The notes beneath the pieces were generated by a model that saw only the letters and a list, made by a program, of their open reading frames with translations, did no database searches and was not told where the DNA came from. Below, piece by piece: positions 46,790 to 58,216 of a stretch of 64,000 nucleotides of DNA. The stretch is from Callipepla californica brunnescens. Taxonomy: Eukaryota > Chordata > Aves > Galliformes > Odontophoridae. Numbering within the stretch: the stretch's first letter is position 1; the number at the start of each line of letters is the position of its first letter. The DNA lies in the NCBI GenBank assembly GCA_023055505.1, contig JALIRH010000049.1, positions 3,782,001-3,846,000 on the forward strand. Reading direction: 5' to 3'. The position numbers were made by a program, and so were the translations under genes.

Positions 46790-49600
46790 TTACTCCATAA
46801 ATGATAACTGTTTGGCTTTGAAATCCCTCTGAAATTCGTTAACTCTTACATACACGGCAGCAGGAATTTTACTCACCACAGCTGTTGTCATTTAGGAATG
46901 TGTCAGAAAAGACCTGAGGTGCAGTCAGAGCAGTCAGTGCATCTCCTCTGCTGCATGTTTTATTCCTCACAGTGTGAAGACGGTCATGCCTTAGAGGGGT
47001 GAGAATCATTCTACGTATTGAGCGACACAAACACTTCTGTAAAGACATTGCTCATACTTTCATGTTTTGAATGTTAACCTCCATCTGAGAGTCTTCCGGG
47101 CTCTCAACTCAAGCACTGCTGCTGATGCCCCCAGCAGATGGAAAAGGAGCCTGCAGAGTTCATCCTGCACCCATCTCCCCAGGAGCTGGTTGGTTTACCA
47201 AGGTAGGAGCACGTTCACACCCCAATTCAGTCTCGCCTGGGATGCCTACTGCAAAGAACCAAAATCAGCGGAAAACTGATGATGAGGCAGCTTAATATGG
47301 AGATCACTTTTGGTACCTACAGCATAAATTAACCTCATGATACCCAGAACATCTTCAAGGAAGGCTAGAACTTTTCACATACCTCCATCATTTCAAAGAG
47401 TGGTGCAGGAACTGCACGTTTGTAAGGCTTGGTTTTCTACCGCTATCAGAGAACTTCCATGCAACGATGAACACGTCAGTCTGCAGCTGCCTCTACTCCT
47501 AGCACCCTGTGACATCTGCTTCTGTTTCTGAGAGCTCAACAGATGCCATCCCTTCCTAGCACACACAAACTCACCTCCTCAAAAAACAAACCTCACCTGT
47601 TAAAGTACCTCTCCAGATTCAGGTACAAAGCACTAAGGTCTGAGGCACAGTCAGAAAAACCACGAGCACGTACGCAAGAAACTCAGTCCTCTGCGCTTGT
47701 AGTTTTAACTAAAGAAAAGATACAGCTGGCTTTTAAAACAGTGCACTTTGTTTTTGAACTATTAACTGATAAACTCATCATGAACAAAAACTACCTGCAG
47801 AAGCAGCAAACATTCACAGCTGTGGAACATCTTTCCATCTCCCTCCCCCTCACCCCGTCCTTCCATGCATCTTGTGAAGCTCAGCTCTCCAGATTCAAAA
47901 GAATGGCAGAAGGTCTCCAGCTAGGAAAACACTTGGATGCTTTTGTTTAGAGGCTCTTTGAAACGGACACTTCTCATTCAGGGAGCACAGAATGCTCACA
48001 GTTCAATCACCAATGCTACAACTGCCTGTAGAACCATAAAACTGCTTTCCTGACCACAGCAGCAGTGTTTCTAAAACCACCTATCTCAGGAAACCAACTC
48101 ACTCAGCTCACTATCTCAGATGACCTCACAGCCTAAATGTCCTCGAGATTTAAAGCTGCAATGTCATCACCTCAGAATGAGGGTGCTTTCAGGCACACCT
48201 TGCAATGTTCTTTTCCATTTTGGATCACCTTCCGTGATGTCTCTTAACAGCTAGTTGATAGTCTTTGTAGTCTTTGTCTTAAATATAGGAAACAAGTGGA
48301 AGTTCTCAGCGATGCTCCAAACACACAGAAGTCTGTTAAGCCCTTCGGACTTCAAGCCCAGCAAGCAGACAAAACTTCTGCATATGTTTGAAGAGCTGTA
48401 CACATCAGCAAGTCAGCTTCCCGTTTCTGTCTGTTGCTTTATTACACCAGGGACAGCTCTTCAGCCGGGATGTCTGCCACAGGTTTCCTGCTTTCAGACA
48501 ACAAGCACCTCGGGAATTTCATTAAGAGTACCACAGAACAGACGTGGGAAGGGAGACCTGTGATCCTTGCCCAGAAGGAAGATGGCAGGAGCATTACTGC
48601 CCATCAGTCCAAACTACAGCAGCGTCTGCTGGTTCCAGTAGTATCACACCCTTTCCCCACAAAAGTAGCAACACAACAATCAACTTGGGCACTCCTTACC
48701 ACGTTCCTCTCCAGCTACGTATCCAGGCTTATTCTTAGAACAGAAGGATGCTGAAGGCAGCTTGAGAAAGCAGCTTGAGAAAGCCAGCAAGAGCTCTCTG
48801 CTCTTTGGTTGGTGCTAGCTCTTCAACCAGCACCGCGGATCTCCTGATGGCACAGTCATCTTCTCAGCTTTGGACAGAAACTGAACACAACACGAAGATT
48901 AAATTACTTCAGAACAACAGCAACATCTACCCCACAACACCCTTATTACTGACCAGACTTAATTCGCAGGCAGTTAGAAACAGATCTGGAGCCTACGCCT
49001 TTTCTCTCTCCGCCCACAGCAAAACAGTCCAAGTTGCAGAACGCTGGGACAGACAAGTTACAGAGCATGCTGCAACGTAACAAGTTCTGACCTCGAGCCC
49101 AATCACCTCTTCTACCATTGCCTTTGAAATTCACATCTGAGATCAGGAACGAGCCTGCATCTTGATCCTGCCACAAGGATTATGATACGGATGTCCTTAC
49201 ACCCAACAATACAGGGGCACGGAGAAGAGCCATCCAGGTGCCATCTACAGAGGTGGAGAAGCAAAATTCAGGCCTGAGAAGAAACGAAAAGCTGTCTGCA
49301 GCAACACGTACTACTGAATACAGCTTTGTGCATTTCAAGTTCCAGAAGGCATTAAACAGCAGCCTTCTGAAGAGGACTCGTTTCAGAGGACTTGTGGGAA
49401 ACCCATGCTTTTGACTAACTGATCTCAACCTATTGCCATGGGAGCTGTTACTGCAACTTTTACTGTTCAGGAAGTCATCCTCTAGTTCCATGCTGCTGAG
49501 ACAAGAAAAAGACTGCCCTCATTCTTCTGGAATTTAACAGATAGAATACAATTATCACATAACTATAAATATAATAACCCACCCAAACAATGGATATCAG
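46790..49600. other. No gene recognised
   Basis: Some open frames but no recognised domain. A - strand peptide at 49,430-49,491 (MELEDDFLNSKSCSNSSHGN) ends at a plausible GT donor; with RANBP2 relics on both sides it may be part of the same decayed gene, but it was not matched. Confidence 0.4.
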
Positions 49601-49621
49601 CACACGAAGTTGACTTTGCAC

Positions 49622-50684
49622 GTTAGGATTCTGACAGCAAAAACAGTTTTCATCACTTGCTTCATTTTGGACTAGACATACAGAACAGCTCTAGGAAAAG
49701 CAGTTCTCTCGTAACTCTGAGTGCTCTTAGGAGCACCTACTCCTTCAAGCTTAAAGGAAATTGTCCCGGAGCTGCTTTTGGATCAGTTTTGCCTGGATGC
49801 TGGCAGCCAGCACGTCAGGAGGCAGTGCGTTCGTTTCTCACTGAACACACAGCACAGTCCCACTGACCTTCCTCTTCAGCAAAGGCAGATCCAGATTTGT
49901 CTTGGTCAGTATTGCTGCTGGCTTTGAAACTTGCAGAACATTCAGTTAACAGGGGGCCACGTGCTTCCCACGCAAAGCATCGGCACTTCTGCCTTCAACT
50001 GCATCCAACACTGCAAATGCTGTATGTGCCTCTTCTACATAGGCTGCAACCTGAAAGACCTGCAACCAAAGCAAAAGACAAGGCCTGCCCAACATACTCA
50101 CGGATACTTGGAACAGCTAGTGCACGTCAGCACCCACGGAGTAATCAGGTAGGAGGGGGTTAACGACATTACCCATTTTCCTCTGATACCAGAAAATACT
50201 TTGTCAAGAAAGTTGGTGCAAAGGGAATTCAGTGTCATCCAAGCAGATACAGTTTCACAACTAAAAAAGGGTGAAAAAAAATCTCTTTTGAGAACTTTAA
50301 TCAGACACATTCTGACACTCCCAAATCTCAGCATCAGCAGTCTTACAGGAACAAAGCCATTGATTACACAATGCAAAAGCAACAATAACAAGAAAAACAA
50401 AAACAAACACAGGGATATTCCCTACCAAGTGCCATCGTGCTCAGCCATCTTCCAGGTTAAACCACAACCACAAGCTGACATGGAACCCCCCTCACTCTGA
50501 CCTTGGATCAATCCCTCTGCAGCTGAATGTCCTCACGACGGAAATGTCTGAAGAGAGGAGCAGTCGGTTCAGGGACACTTTTGTTCCTCTGGAGGGCTTC
50601 CAAACCAATCGGAATTTTCTTCCAGTAACTGGCGCTTCGTCCAACGCGTTCATTTTGGTCACAGAAGGATTTCAGGCTGGCGCC
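49622..50684 (-). pseudogene. RANBP2: RANBP2-like middle exons and zinc fingers, decayed
   Basis: On -, 50,684 to about 50,524 encodes SLKSFCDQNERVGRSASYWK and SVPEPTAPLFRHFRREDIQ, matching the region after the RANBP2 TPRs. 50,050 to about 49,950 encodes AAYVEEAHTAFAVLDAVEG. Then 49,925-49,793 gives a RanBP2-type zinc finger (EEEGQWDCAVCSVRNERTAS) with TGA at 49,815-49,817 and loss of one cysteine. 49,690-49,622 gives a second finger (SCSVCLVQNEASDENCFCCQ) with all four cysteines. Hundreds of codons between the middle exons and the fingers are absent. This block lies upstream (in - sense) of the N-terminal TPR exons, the reverse of gene order. Confidence 0.83.
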
Positions 50685-50699
50685 CTGCTGGAGAAAAGA

Positions 50700-51239
50700 A
50701 ACAGAAGCTGTCTGCAGACATTCAAATCCAATTCTTAATGCGGCTTCTTCTTCCCTGGTGCCTTTGCTTTCTGGAGAAGTTTCAAGAACTTGTGTTAAAT
50801 GTCAGGAGGTCTCTCTCTCTCATTAAGTAAAATAATATAGAGGGAGAAAAAAGCACCAGAGTTCAAGGTAATGTGAAGAGGTAGTGAAGGGAGAGAGTAC
50901 TTGAGAGGAGGAGTAGAGAAAGTAACTTCCCTGACAAAGCTCACAGCGCTTGTGAATAACAGACTCTCATCTGATTTAGTTCACTTTGTGGATTCAGTTT
51001 CCCAAAAAGGAGACAAAGCGCGAGTATGAGAGTTGTGTTGCAATAGTAAATCAACAGAGAAGAGCACGGGCAGTAAAAGAGGTATTTCTGCAACCCTAAA
51101 TAAAGAAAAAGGTGCAAGGGGCAAAGAAAAAAAAAAAAAAAAAGGAGAGGGGGAAGCTCTGGGCACACATGAAGATCTCCTGGATACCCCAAAACCCCTC
51201 TAGGGCATGTGCAGATCATTCTGCATGGCTGCAGGGGTG
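50700..51239. other. No gene; A-rich tract at about 51,125-51,143
   Basis: Short frames and a run of 19 A. Leads into the G-rich array. Confidence 0.5.
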
Positions 51240-52436
51240 AATAGTGAGAGTTGTGAGGTGGAGAAAAAGCTAAGAGGGACTTCTGTAAGTGGAAAGTGAA
51301 TCTGGAGGTGGAAAAGAGGGATGTGGGACTCTGGAGCAGAGGAGGGAAGGGCTGAGTGGGGCTTCTGTGGGGGGGAAGAAGAGTTTGGGAGAAGAGAGAG
51401 GGGTGAAAGGGAGGAAATGTAGGCATTGTGGGGGGCCTCTATGGGGTGGAAAGGGGGTCTGGAGATAAGAGAGAGGGTAGTGGGGGTACAACTTGGGTTG
51501 TGGGGGGGGGAGATGAGAAATGAGGATTGTGTGGGGAGGAAAGGGGGTCTGGGAGTAAACTGGAAGGTTGTGAGGGGGGGGAGAAAGGGGGGAGTGGGTT
51601 CTCTATAAGGAGAAACGGGGGTCTGTTGGTAGAGAGGGGGTGACAGGGAAACTGGAGGTTGTGGGGGGCATCTATGGAGTGGAAAAGGGGTCTGGGGGAG
51701 TAGAATGGGAACCAGGAGGCAGGCGGAAAGGGGGAATTACAGGGGATTCTGGAGGATCTCAGAAAGGAGGCACGGGTGCTGGACAGGGAAAAAAGGGGGT
51801 TAGACAGAAGGGACGTAGTGAGGAGGAGGGAGAGAATCACAACGGGGGAATACGAGGAGTGTGAGGGAGATGGGGGGAAGGGAGCCTGGAGGACAGAACA
51901 GCTAGACTGGTTTGAGAGGTGAAGGGGGGGAAGGAGTAGGGTTCATGGCAGGGGAGGAAAGGGGATCATGGGGTCAGAATGGCAGAACTGGTGTGGGGAG
52001 GAAAGGGAGAGGGGACGGACAGGGGACTCTGTAGATCAGAATGGGGGACTGGGAAAAGGGGACAGGAAACACCGGGGGTGAGGATGGGGAATGAGGACAG
52101 CACTTAAGTAGGGGGTGGAAGAGGATTCTAGGGATGAGAAAGGGGAACTGGAGGTGGGGGGGACTGCAGTGCTCAAATGGGAGGAGGACCAGAGGGGAAA
52201 CTGTCCCTGGAGATTACAAAGAAGGACGGGGGGGGGAAGGAGGAGGCTGAAGGGCTAACTTGGCCTTCTGTGAGGGGGAAGGAGAGTGTGGGAACAGAGG
52301 AACAGGTAAAGGGGGGAAGCTGAGGGGTTGTGGGGTGCTTCAATGGGGGGTAAAGAGGGACACTCTGGGAACAGAGAGAGAGGGTAGTGGGGGAGAACAC
52401 AGGGAACTGACAGGGGAAAGGGGGAAAAAGGACTTG
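51240..52436 (+). repeat. Degenerate G-rich array, copy 1
   Basis: The + strand is G/A-rich with recurrent GGAAAGGGGGTCTGG, GTTGTGGGGGG and CTATGGGGTGG motifs, spaced irregularly (roughly 50-70 bp). 52,255-52,440 is directly repeated, with changes, at about 57,380-57,540. The many short G runs could form G-quadruplexes. - strand Pro-rich frames are artefacts. Confidence 0.85.
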
Positions 52437-52995
52437 CGGGGTGATTGTGCCCCTCTACTCTGCTCTCATGAGACCCCACCTTGCAATACTGCACCCAGTT
52501 CTGGAGCCTCCAAGCCAAGAAGGACATGGAGCTGTTGGAGTGGGTCCACTGAGGATGGCCACTAAGACGACCAGAGGGCCAGAGCACCTCGCTACGAGGA
52601 CAGGCTGAGAGCTGGGGCTCTTCAGACAGGAAAAGAGAAAGCTCCAGGGGGACCTCATGGCGTACCTGAAGCGGGCCTACTGAAAGCTGGGGCAGGGCTT
52701 TTTGTAAGGGCATGTAGCAACAGGATCAGAGGCTAACGCCTTTCAACTGGAAGAGGGTACATTTAGACTAGACACTAGGAAGAAATTCTTTACTGTGAGG
52801 GCGGTGAGACACTGGAACAGGTTGCCCAGTGAGGTTGTGGATGCCCCTTCCCTGGAGGCGATCACGGCCAGGCTGCACGGGGCTTTTGACAACCTGGTCG
52901 AGTGGGAGCTACCCCTGCCTACAGCAGGGGGATTGGAACTAAATGATCTTAAGGCTCCCTTCCAACCCAGACCGTTCTATGATTCTATGACCATC
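52437..52995 (+). mobile_element. CR1 LINE 3' end (arm 2)
   Basis: It reads from GGGTGATTGTGCCCCTCTAC through AGGAAGAAATTCTTTACTGT and GAGACACTGGAACAGGTTGC to GTTCTATGATTCTATGA, the typical CR1 terminus. Its first 200 bp are retained in arm 1. Confidence 0.93.
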
Positions 52996-53034
52996 CGTCA
53001 GATGAGGCAGCTGCAGTAATGCAGAAACATATCA

Positions 53035-53325
53035 CAGAATCACAGAGTGGTAGGGGTTGGAAGGGACCTCTAGAGATCACCTAGTCCAACCACATTGCCA
53101 AAGCAACTCCCTAGCCCAGGTTGCACAGGCAGGCGTGCAGGCAGCCTGTGCCAGTGCTCCATCACCCTCACTGTGAAGAAGTTCCCAAGCACACCTGTGC
53201 ACAACTTCCTATGCTTCAGTTTGTGGCCATGTCCTCTTGTCCTGTCGCCACACTCTACTGAGAAGAGTCCACCCTTGTCCCTTTGCCTCCCACTCCCTAC
53301 ATAGCTATAAACTAAGGTTGCTCCC
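53035..53325 (-). mobile_element. CR1 LINE 3' end, opposed to the previous one
   Basis: The + strand starts TCACAGAATCACAGAGTGGT and GGTTGGAAGGGACCTCTAGA, the reverse of the CR1 3' end. The two CR1 3' ends face each other about 40 bp apart. Confidence 0.92.
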
Positions 53326-53488
53326 ACCCAACTGTACTGCTTTCAAGGGAAAACAACAACAACAAACCACAATAAACCAGTTGAGTCTCAGCTATAAAAT
53401 CAGATGTATCCTTTTACTGAAACTCTATCTGACAGCAAGCACAAAGTAAGCACTGGGTGTTAGGGACATATTAAATAGAGATACTTGC

Positions 53489-53926
53489 CTGTCTTTCAAA
53501 TGCTTCGCTTGCACTTGAGTTACGTGGCCACTGGAAAAATCAAACACTTCTTCACTCAATAGTTTAAGGATCACCGTGTTGTACTGACAAAGGCTTTCAC
53601 TAGTCCTGCTTGCTCCTACAATATCGCTTATAAAAACTGGCCAGTGCTTTGGCCATTCCTGTGTCAGAATCTGAAACGTGAAACACCCATGTGTTAGGTA
53701 CTTCAGCAAAACCAAACGTCGAGATTTATAAACTCCAGCTTACCTGAACAAGGATCACATTCAGTTTCCCAAGATGCACCTTCTCTTTCTGGAGAATGGA
53801 AAAGACAAGTCAGATTATGCATATTATTTACCTCCCTTTTTCTCCCCTGAAAGGATTCACTCACTTCTACACATGTTGGATCAGACGATGTCTTGATAAT
53901 TAGGCCAGCAACATACTTCTTTGTAC
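53489..53926 (-). pseudogene. XPO1: XPO1-like three-exon fragment in arm 2
   Basis: Exons on - are 53,926-53,865 (KKYVAGLIIKTSSDPTCVE), 53,788-53,744 (KEKVHLGKLNVILVQ) and 53,670-53,489 (WPKHWPVFISDIVGASRTSE to the FDFSSGHVTQVQAKHLKDR end). All are open and have the same lengths as the arm 1 copies (62, 45, 182 nt), with the same GC donor. At the amino-acid level this copy (VFISDIVG, AKHLKDR) is closer to the vertebrate protein than arm 1 (VFRSDIVG, AKRLKDR). The gene stops after the third exon, at the CR1 pair. Confidence 0.93.
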
Positions 53927-54534
53927 CTGCAGAAAAACTAAGAAAAAAGCAAAAGGGTTGGACAGATGTTTTAATGAGTAAGCATGTACCTTGCTATTTA
54001 ACTTGAAGAAGTCAAAATCCAGTGGATGTACCATTTCTTCAATAAGACAGTCAACAATACAGACAAAACACAGACTACTGCTGTTTCAAGTTATCAGGCT
54101 AACTAAAAGGAATGCCTTCTTTTCAGAAATGTCATTTTTCCCCTAGTCACTAGTCTAAATTAGAAATCATTCCTAGCACTTTAGCAAAAGCAGTCATTTT
54201 TTGCACTCTGGGCCTGAGCAAAACATCCCTTCAGGTTTTAACTGCATTTTCAAGAAATGTGGAAACAACAGGTCTGGAAGTGACACGACTTGAGCTATAC
54301 CACACAACAGCTGCTCTCCAGGCTTTTCTGACCACAGATGAAGTTCTTCATCATTATCAACCAGGATCAATACACACTAATCCAGAGGAATACTTGATAA
54401 CAAGACATGCCATTGTCAAGCACTGGTCTCAGCCCACGGATGGGGACTGCTGAATCACAGCCTGAACCACTGATGGATCACCTGAGGCGAGCACGGAGTC
54501 AGCCATGGGAGCACAGGTGAAGGCAATGCACCTG

Positions 54535-54690
54535 TGCCAATTCACCAATGGCCACAAACTGAAGCAGAGGAAGTGGTGCACAGGTGTGCTTGGGAACTCC
54601 TTCACAGTGAGGGCCATGGAGCACTGGAACAGGCTGCCTGTGCTACTAGAATTCAACTGTTCATTTACAACCTCAGTGCCATGCTAGCAG
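54535..54690 (+). mobile_element. CR1 LINE fragment (arm 2 copy of 18,635-18,795)
   Basis: GGCCACAAACTGAAGCAGAG, GTGTGCTTGGGAACTCC and GAGCACTGGAACAGGCTGCC in + orientation. Confidence 0.8.
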
Positions 54691-55470
54691 CAATCCAGCC
54701 CTGAGAACATCTGCAGATGGAAACAGCTGCTCAGCTTATCCACTGGAAAAGAAAATAAAAAGGCAAGCACAGCTCAACAGACAATCTAAAGGGCTTGACA
54801 GTTGTCAAATGTCATGCTGCAGGCTTCTGAGCTCTTCCATTCAGGCAATGGTCACAGTTTCAACCCCTCAAATGCAGAAGCTACTGAAAACTATTTTTTT
54901 CTTTTTGGATTAAGTTGCATTTTTCGTGTAATTATTACCATACTTTTTAAAGTTAAATATACTCATATATATCAAGCAGAAACCATATTCAACAGCTCTC
55001 TTTTTATCACCATTCCACAGATAAGAGGAGATTGCCGAGATGGAACCCACAGTCCTATCTCCTGCTGATGGAGCTGTTCATAGGCTCAGCTAGTAGAAAA
55101 CTGGTTAACAAAAAGTCCAGTTCATCTGAAAACTGCTTGGAACCTACCCTCTGCCAGCCTCACTCCAATAGTGCCTGAGAGGCAGTGTTCCTCCTCCCTG
55201 TGTCCCACAGGGGTTAACCAGTACATCAGCCAAGCTCCGGCAGCAAGAAAGCTTCCTATTATTGCTAAGCCTGGACACCAGGCTACTGTCAGAAGGACTG
55301 GAACAGCACTGCTGTTAGAATTCTCTGTAAGCGAGATGCAAAAAGAGTAGAGAACAAGAGCACCAACAGAACTCAGCAGCTACAGCTCTCCTTCAATGCC
55401 CTTCCAAAGTTCCTGGATGAGTACTGCACATTGCAGTCCTTACGGGAAAGCAGCTCCTCTACAGAGGGAA

Positions 55471-57340
55471 AGGGAAAGCATTTTCACAGATGAACCAAGC
55501 TAAACTGTCAGATCAAGCAGGACAGAGGACAACATCACAATCACCACATTACTAAACTCCTGTCCAAACAGACAAATATGAAATTCCCTAGGAGTTTCAG
55601 CATGGTGTGTGCTTGCAGAAGCCATTTTATCTCATCTGGGCCATTACCTCAGAGCAGTTCCTATCACCATGGAGTTCCAGCATGTTATCAGTACATAAAC
55701 AGACACATAAGTACACCCCTTTATCCAATCGCGGGGCACAAACTACATTCAGAATGTGCTTGGAAGCTGGTGCAACAGATGCGTGTTTGTAGTAATTTTC
55801 TAAGATTAGCAAGTTTTCTGCCTACAGATTAAGATGCTTAAGTAGAACAAGTAGACAGTCCAATGAAAGAACCTAGCAACATTTGTCATGGAATTTGAAA
55901 ATGTAAAACAGAACAGAGTCTTCCATGGAGGTTTATATGCATAAAAACATACATTTGTTTGATCATGTTTAACAACTGCTTACAGAGTTTAACTTATTTT
56001 TAGTCTTGACAAGCAATGCTTTCCATTTCAAGACTGTCTTTCCCTAGTAGCCCTGAACCTGATCAATTCGTACCCATTTTCTTCTCAGCAGAAAAATACA
56101 AGTTGATAGAATTCTTCAAGAGGGCCTGAAGGACATATCTGTTTCCACCAACTCCTCCCGCCCGCCCCGCAGCAGTGTCACGTACACAATTCCCCCTTCA
56201 TTACTCAAAGAATCAAAACCACCTCCTAATGCCAGAAATACCCATTAAGTTATGTCATCACAACACACATCCTACAAGCCACTGAGTAGCATCTACCTCA
56301 ACTCTTCAGGCAGCTCTTCCATTTCACAATGAGGTAAATTGTACAATCAATTCAAGTTTCATAATGATGAAGTCCTTGTCCATTCCAGCTCAAAACACTC
56401 CAGACAAGCTTTCTCTGTCCACAGGAACAGAATTTCCTCTCACACTGGAACATTCACAAAGAATATCACTGAGTTGTAACACCAAGAAGCTTTTATTTCT
56501 GGGCAGGCCTTCACACAAGAGGAGAAAATCCTATTGAGACCAGAGCACATTAATCAGATTACACCCTTCCTAAGTATCATTAAACAACCAGCTCTACAGT
56601 AGAGGAGGAACAGGTCTGGTTACGGGGCCAGAAAGACCTGAATGCTAAAAGCCATTTCAAAGTAAAGTTAAGAATGGAGATTCACGTCTGAAGAACATAT
56701 CGTCCGAAGAAAGCTCATTCTGCTGCTTCTATTCTTGGCTGGAATTAAAACCTCCCAATGCTGAACCAGAAGTGGGAACAAAACCCTGGCTAACCTCAAG
56801 GCCCAACAAGGTATTTCATCATATCACTCCGTGTACAGTTACAATAAAATCTGAATAGAAAGGTTAGAAGGTCCAGCTTTCTCTTTTCACAAACTGGAAC
56901 TTCTAATCACATCTTCACAGTGATATTAAAAGCTCACAGCAGAACATGGAAATTCAGTTAATGAGTTCAGAAACCAGTAGCTGTTAAAGAAGACCAAGTA
57001 TGGTAAAGGGTAATGGTGAAAAGTGTTGAAAGGTCAAGTATTGGAGCAGTTCTACTCACTGTTCTGGAGTCTGTTTCACAGCTTGACAGAAAGCTTTGTG
57101 AACATGCATTAATCCCACCCCATTCGTCTCTTGCTGTTCAATACATACGGCAAGGCATCCAAGAGGAAAGAAAAAACATCACAGAGTTAGATGATACCGA
57201 GTTGGAAGGGATCCACCGGAATTTGAGTCCAGCTGCACAGACAACCATCCGAAAATCAAACCAACTGCCTGAGAACATAGCCCAAACAATTACTGTTCTA
57301 AAATAATTACACCTGTAATTATTTTACCCCATACAGGTGT
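55471..57340. other. No gene recognised; hairpin near the end
   Basis: The 5' exons of XPO1 were searched for on - here and not seen. A 97-codon + frame ends at 57,306 but contains no recognised domain. A perfect inverted repeat lies at 57,299-57,326. Confidence 0.45.
57299..57326. repeat. Perfect 13-bp inverted repeat (hairpin)
   Basis: TAAAATAATTACA, two bases (CC), then TGTAATTATTTTA. Confidence 0.9.
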
Positions 57341-57344
57341 ACGG

Positions 57345-57720
57345 GAATCATGGGAGAGGGGGAAGGAGGGGGCAGAGGAGCTAAAATGGCCTTCTGTGAA
57401 AATGAAAGAGAGCATGGGAAGAGAGGGACAGGTAAAGGAAGGAAGCTGAGGGGCTGTAGGGTGCTTCGATGGGGTAAAAAGAGGGCCTGGGGACAGAGAG
57501 AGAGAGCTGTGGGGGAGAACACGGGGCACTGAAAAAAGGGGGGGGGGGGGGCGACATACCATGGAAAAAAAGGGGGGGGGGAGAGCAAGAGGGAGAAAAC
57601 CGGGTAAGGTGGGATAGAGCAAGAGGGAGAAAACCGGGTAAGGTGGGATAGAGCAAGAGGGAGAAAACCGGCGGGGGGGGGGGGGGGGGGGGGGAAGCAC
57701 CAAGGAAAAAAAAGAGGGGG
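57345..57720 (+). repeat. G-rich array, copy 2, with 34-bp tandem repeats and poly-G runs
   Basis: 57,380-57,540 parallels 52,255-52,440. A 34-bp unit (GAGCAAGAGGGAGAAAACCG then GGTAAGGTGGGATA) is present about 2.6 times at 57,580-57,671. G runs of about 13 (57,538) and about 20 (57,673) follow. Such homopolymers are also prone to sequencing error. Confidence 0.88.
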
Positions 57721-57769
57721 GGAGCGGGACGGGACAGGGCACCTCTCCTGCCGAACAGAGACCCCACGC

Positions 57770-58010
57770 GGCCCCACCCCCTTCACCCCGGCCCCCTCCG
57801 CAGTGCCCCCCGAACCCCACGTGCAGGAGCTGAGGCGGCGCTCCGAACCCCCGGACCGCACCCACAGCCGCGCGGGCGCGGGGTGATGACGTCACGGCGA
57901 CACGCGGCGCCGCCCCGACGACGGCGGGCGCATGCGCGCTCGGGCGCCGTCGCTATGGAGACGGCGACACACTTCCGTGTTGGAGAAGCCCGGGGAGGTG
58001 GGGGAGGGGT
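57770..58010. promoter_or_regulatory. CpG-rich promoter with CRE and X-box-like site
   Basis: Highly CpG-rich. It contains TGACGTCA (57,888-57,895, a full CRE), GCATGCGCGCTC and GTCGCTATGGAGAC (about 57,948), which resembles the RFX X-box. On + a short frame METATHFRVGEARGG follows and meets a GT donor, but no following exon was found. On - it could have served the XPO1-like fragment at 53.5-53.9 kb. Confidence 0.6.
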
Positions 58011-58216
58011 TCCGGGGGAGCGCGGAGCTCCGCGCGTGGCGGCGCTGAGTGGGGCTGTGGGTGGGACATCCCCTGCGAGATGCAGCCAAACAGCGGCATC
58101 TGGGCAGGACGCGGAGGTGGGGAACAGCAGCACGGGGATCTGCAGGGAAGGGGAAAGAAACGAAAGGAAGGAAGAAAGGAAGAAAAAGAAAGAAAGAAAA
58201 GGAAGGAAAGAAAGTG

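Larger units (their letters stand above)
52500..55470 (-). repeat. Inverted duplication, arm 2
   Basis: Reverse complement of 17,840-20,280, keeping the two CR1 copies that arm 1 has partly lost. It ends near 55,470 at CAGCTCCTCTACAGAGGG. Beyond that the two arms no longer match. Confidence 0.9.

Noticed and set aside
50941..57895. Pro/Ser-rich frames in the G-rich arrays
   Set aside because: Low-complexity translations of G-rich DNA with homopolymers.
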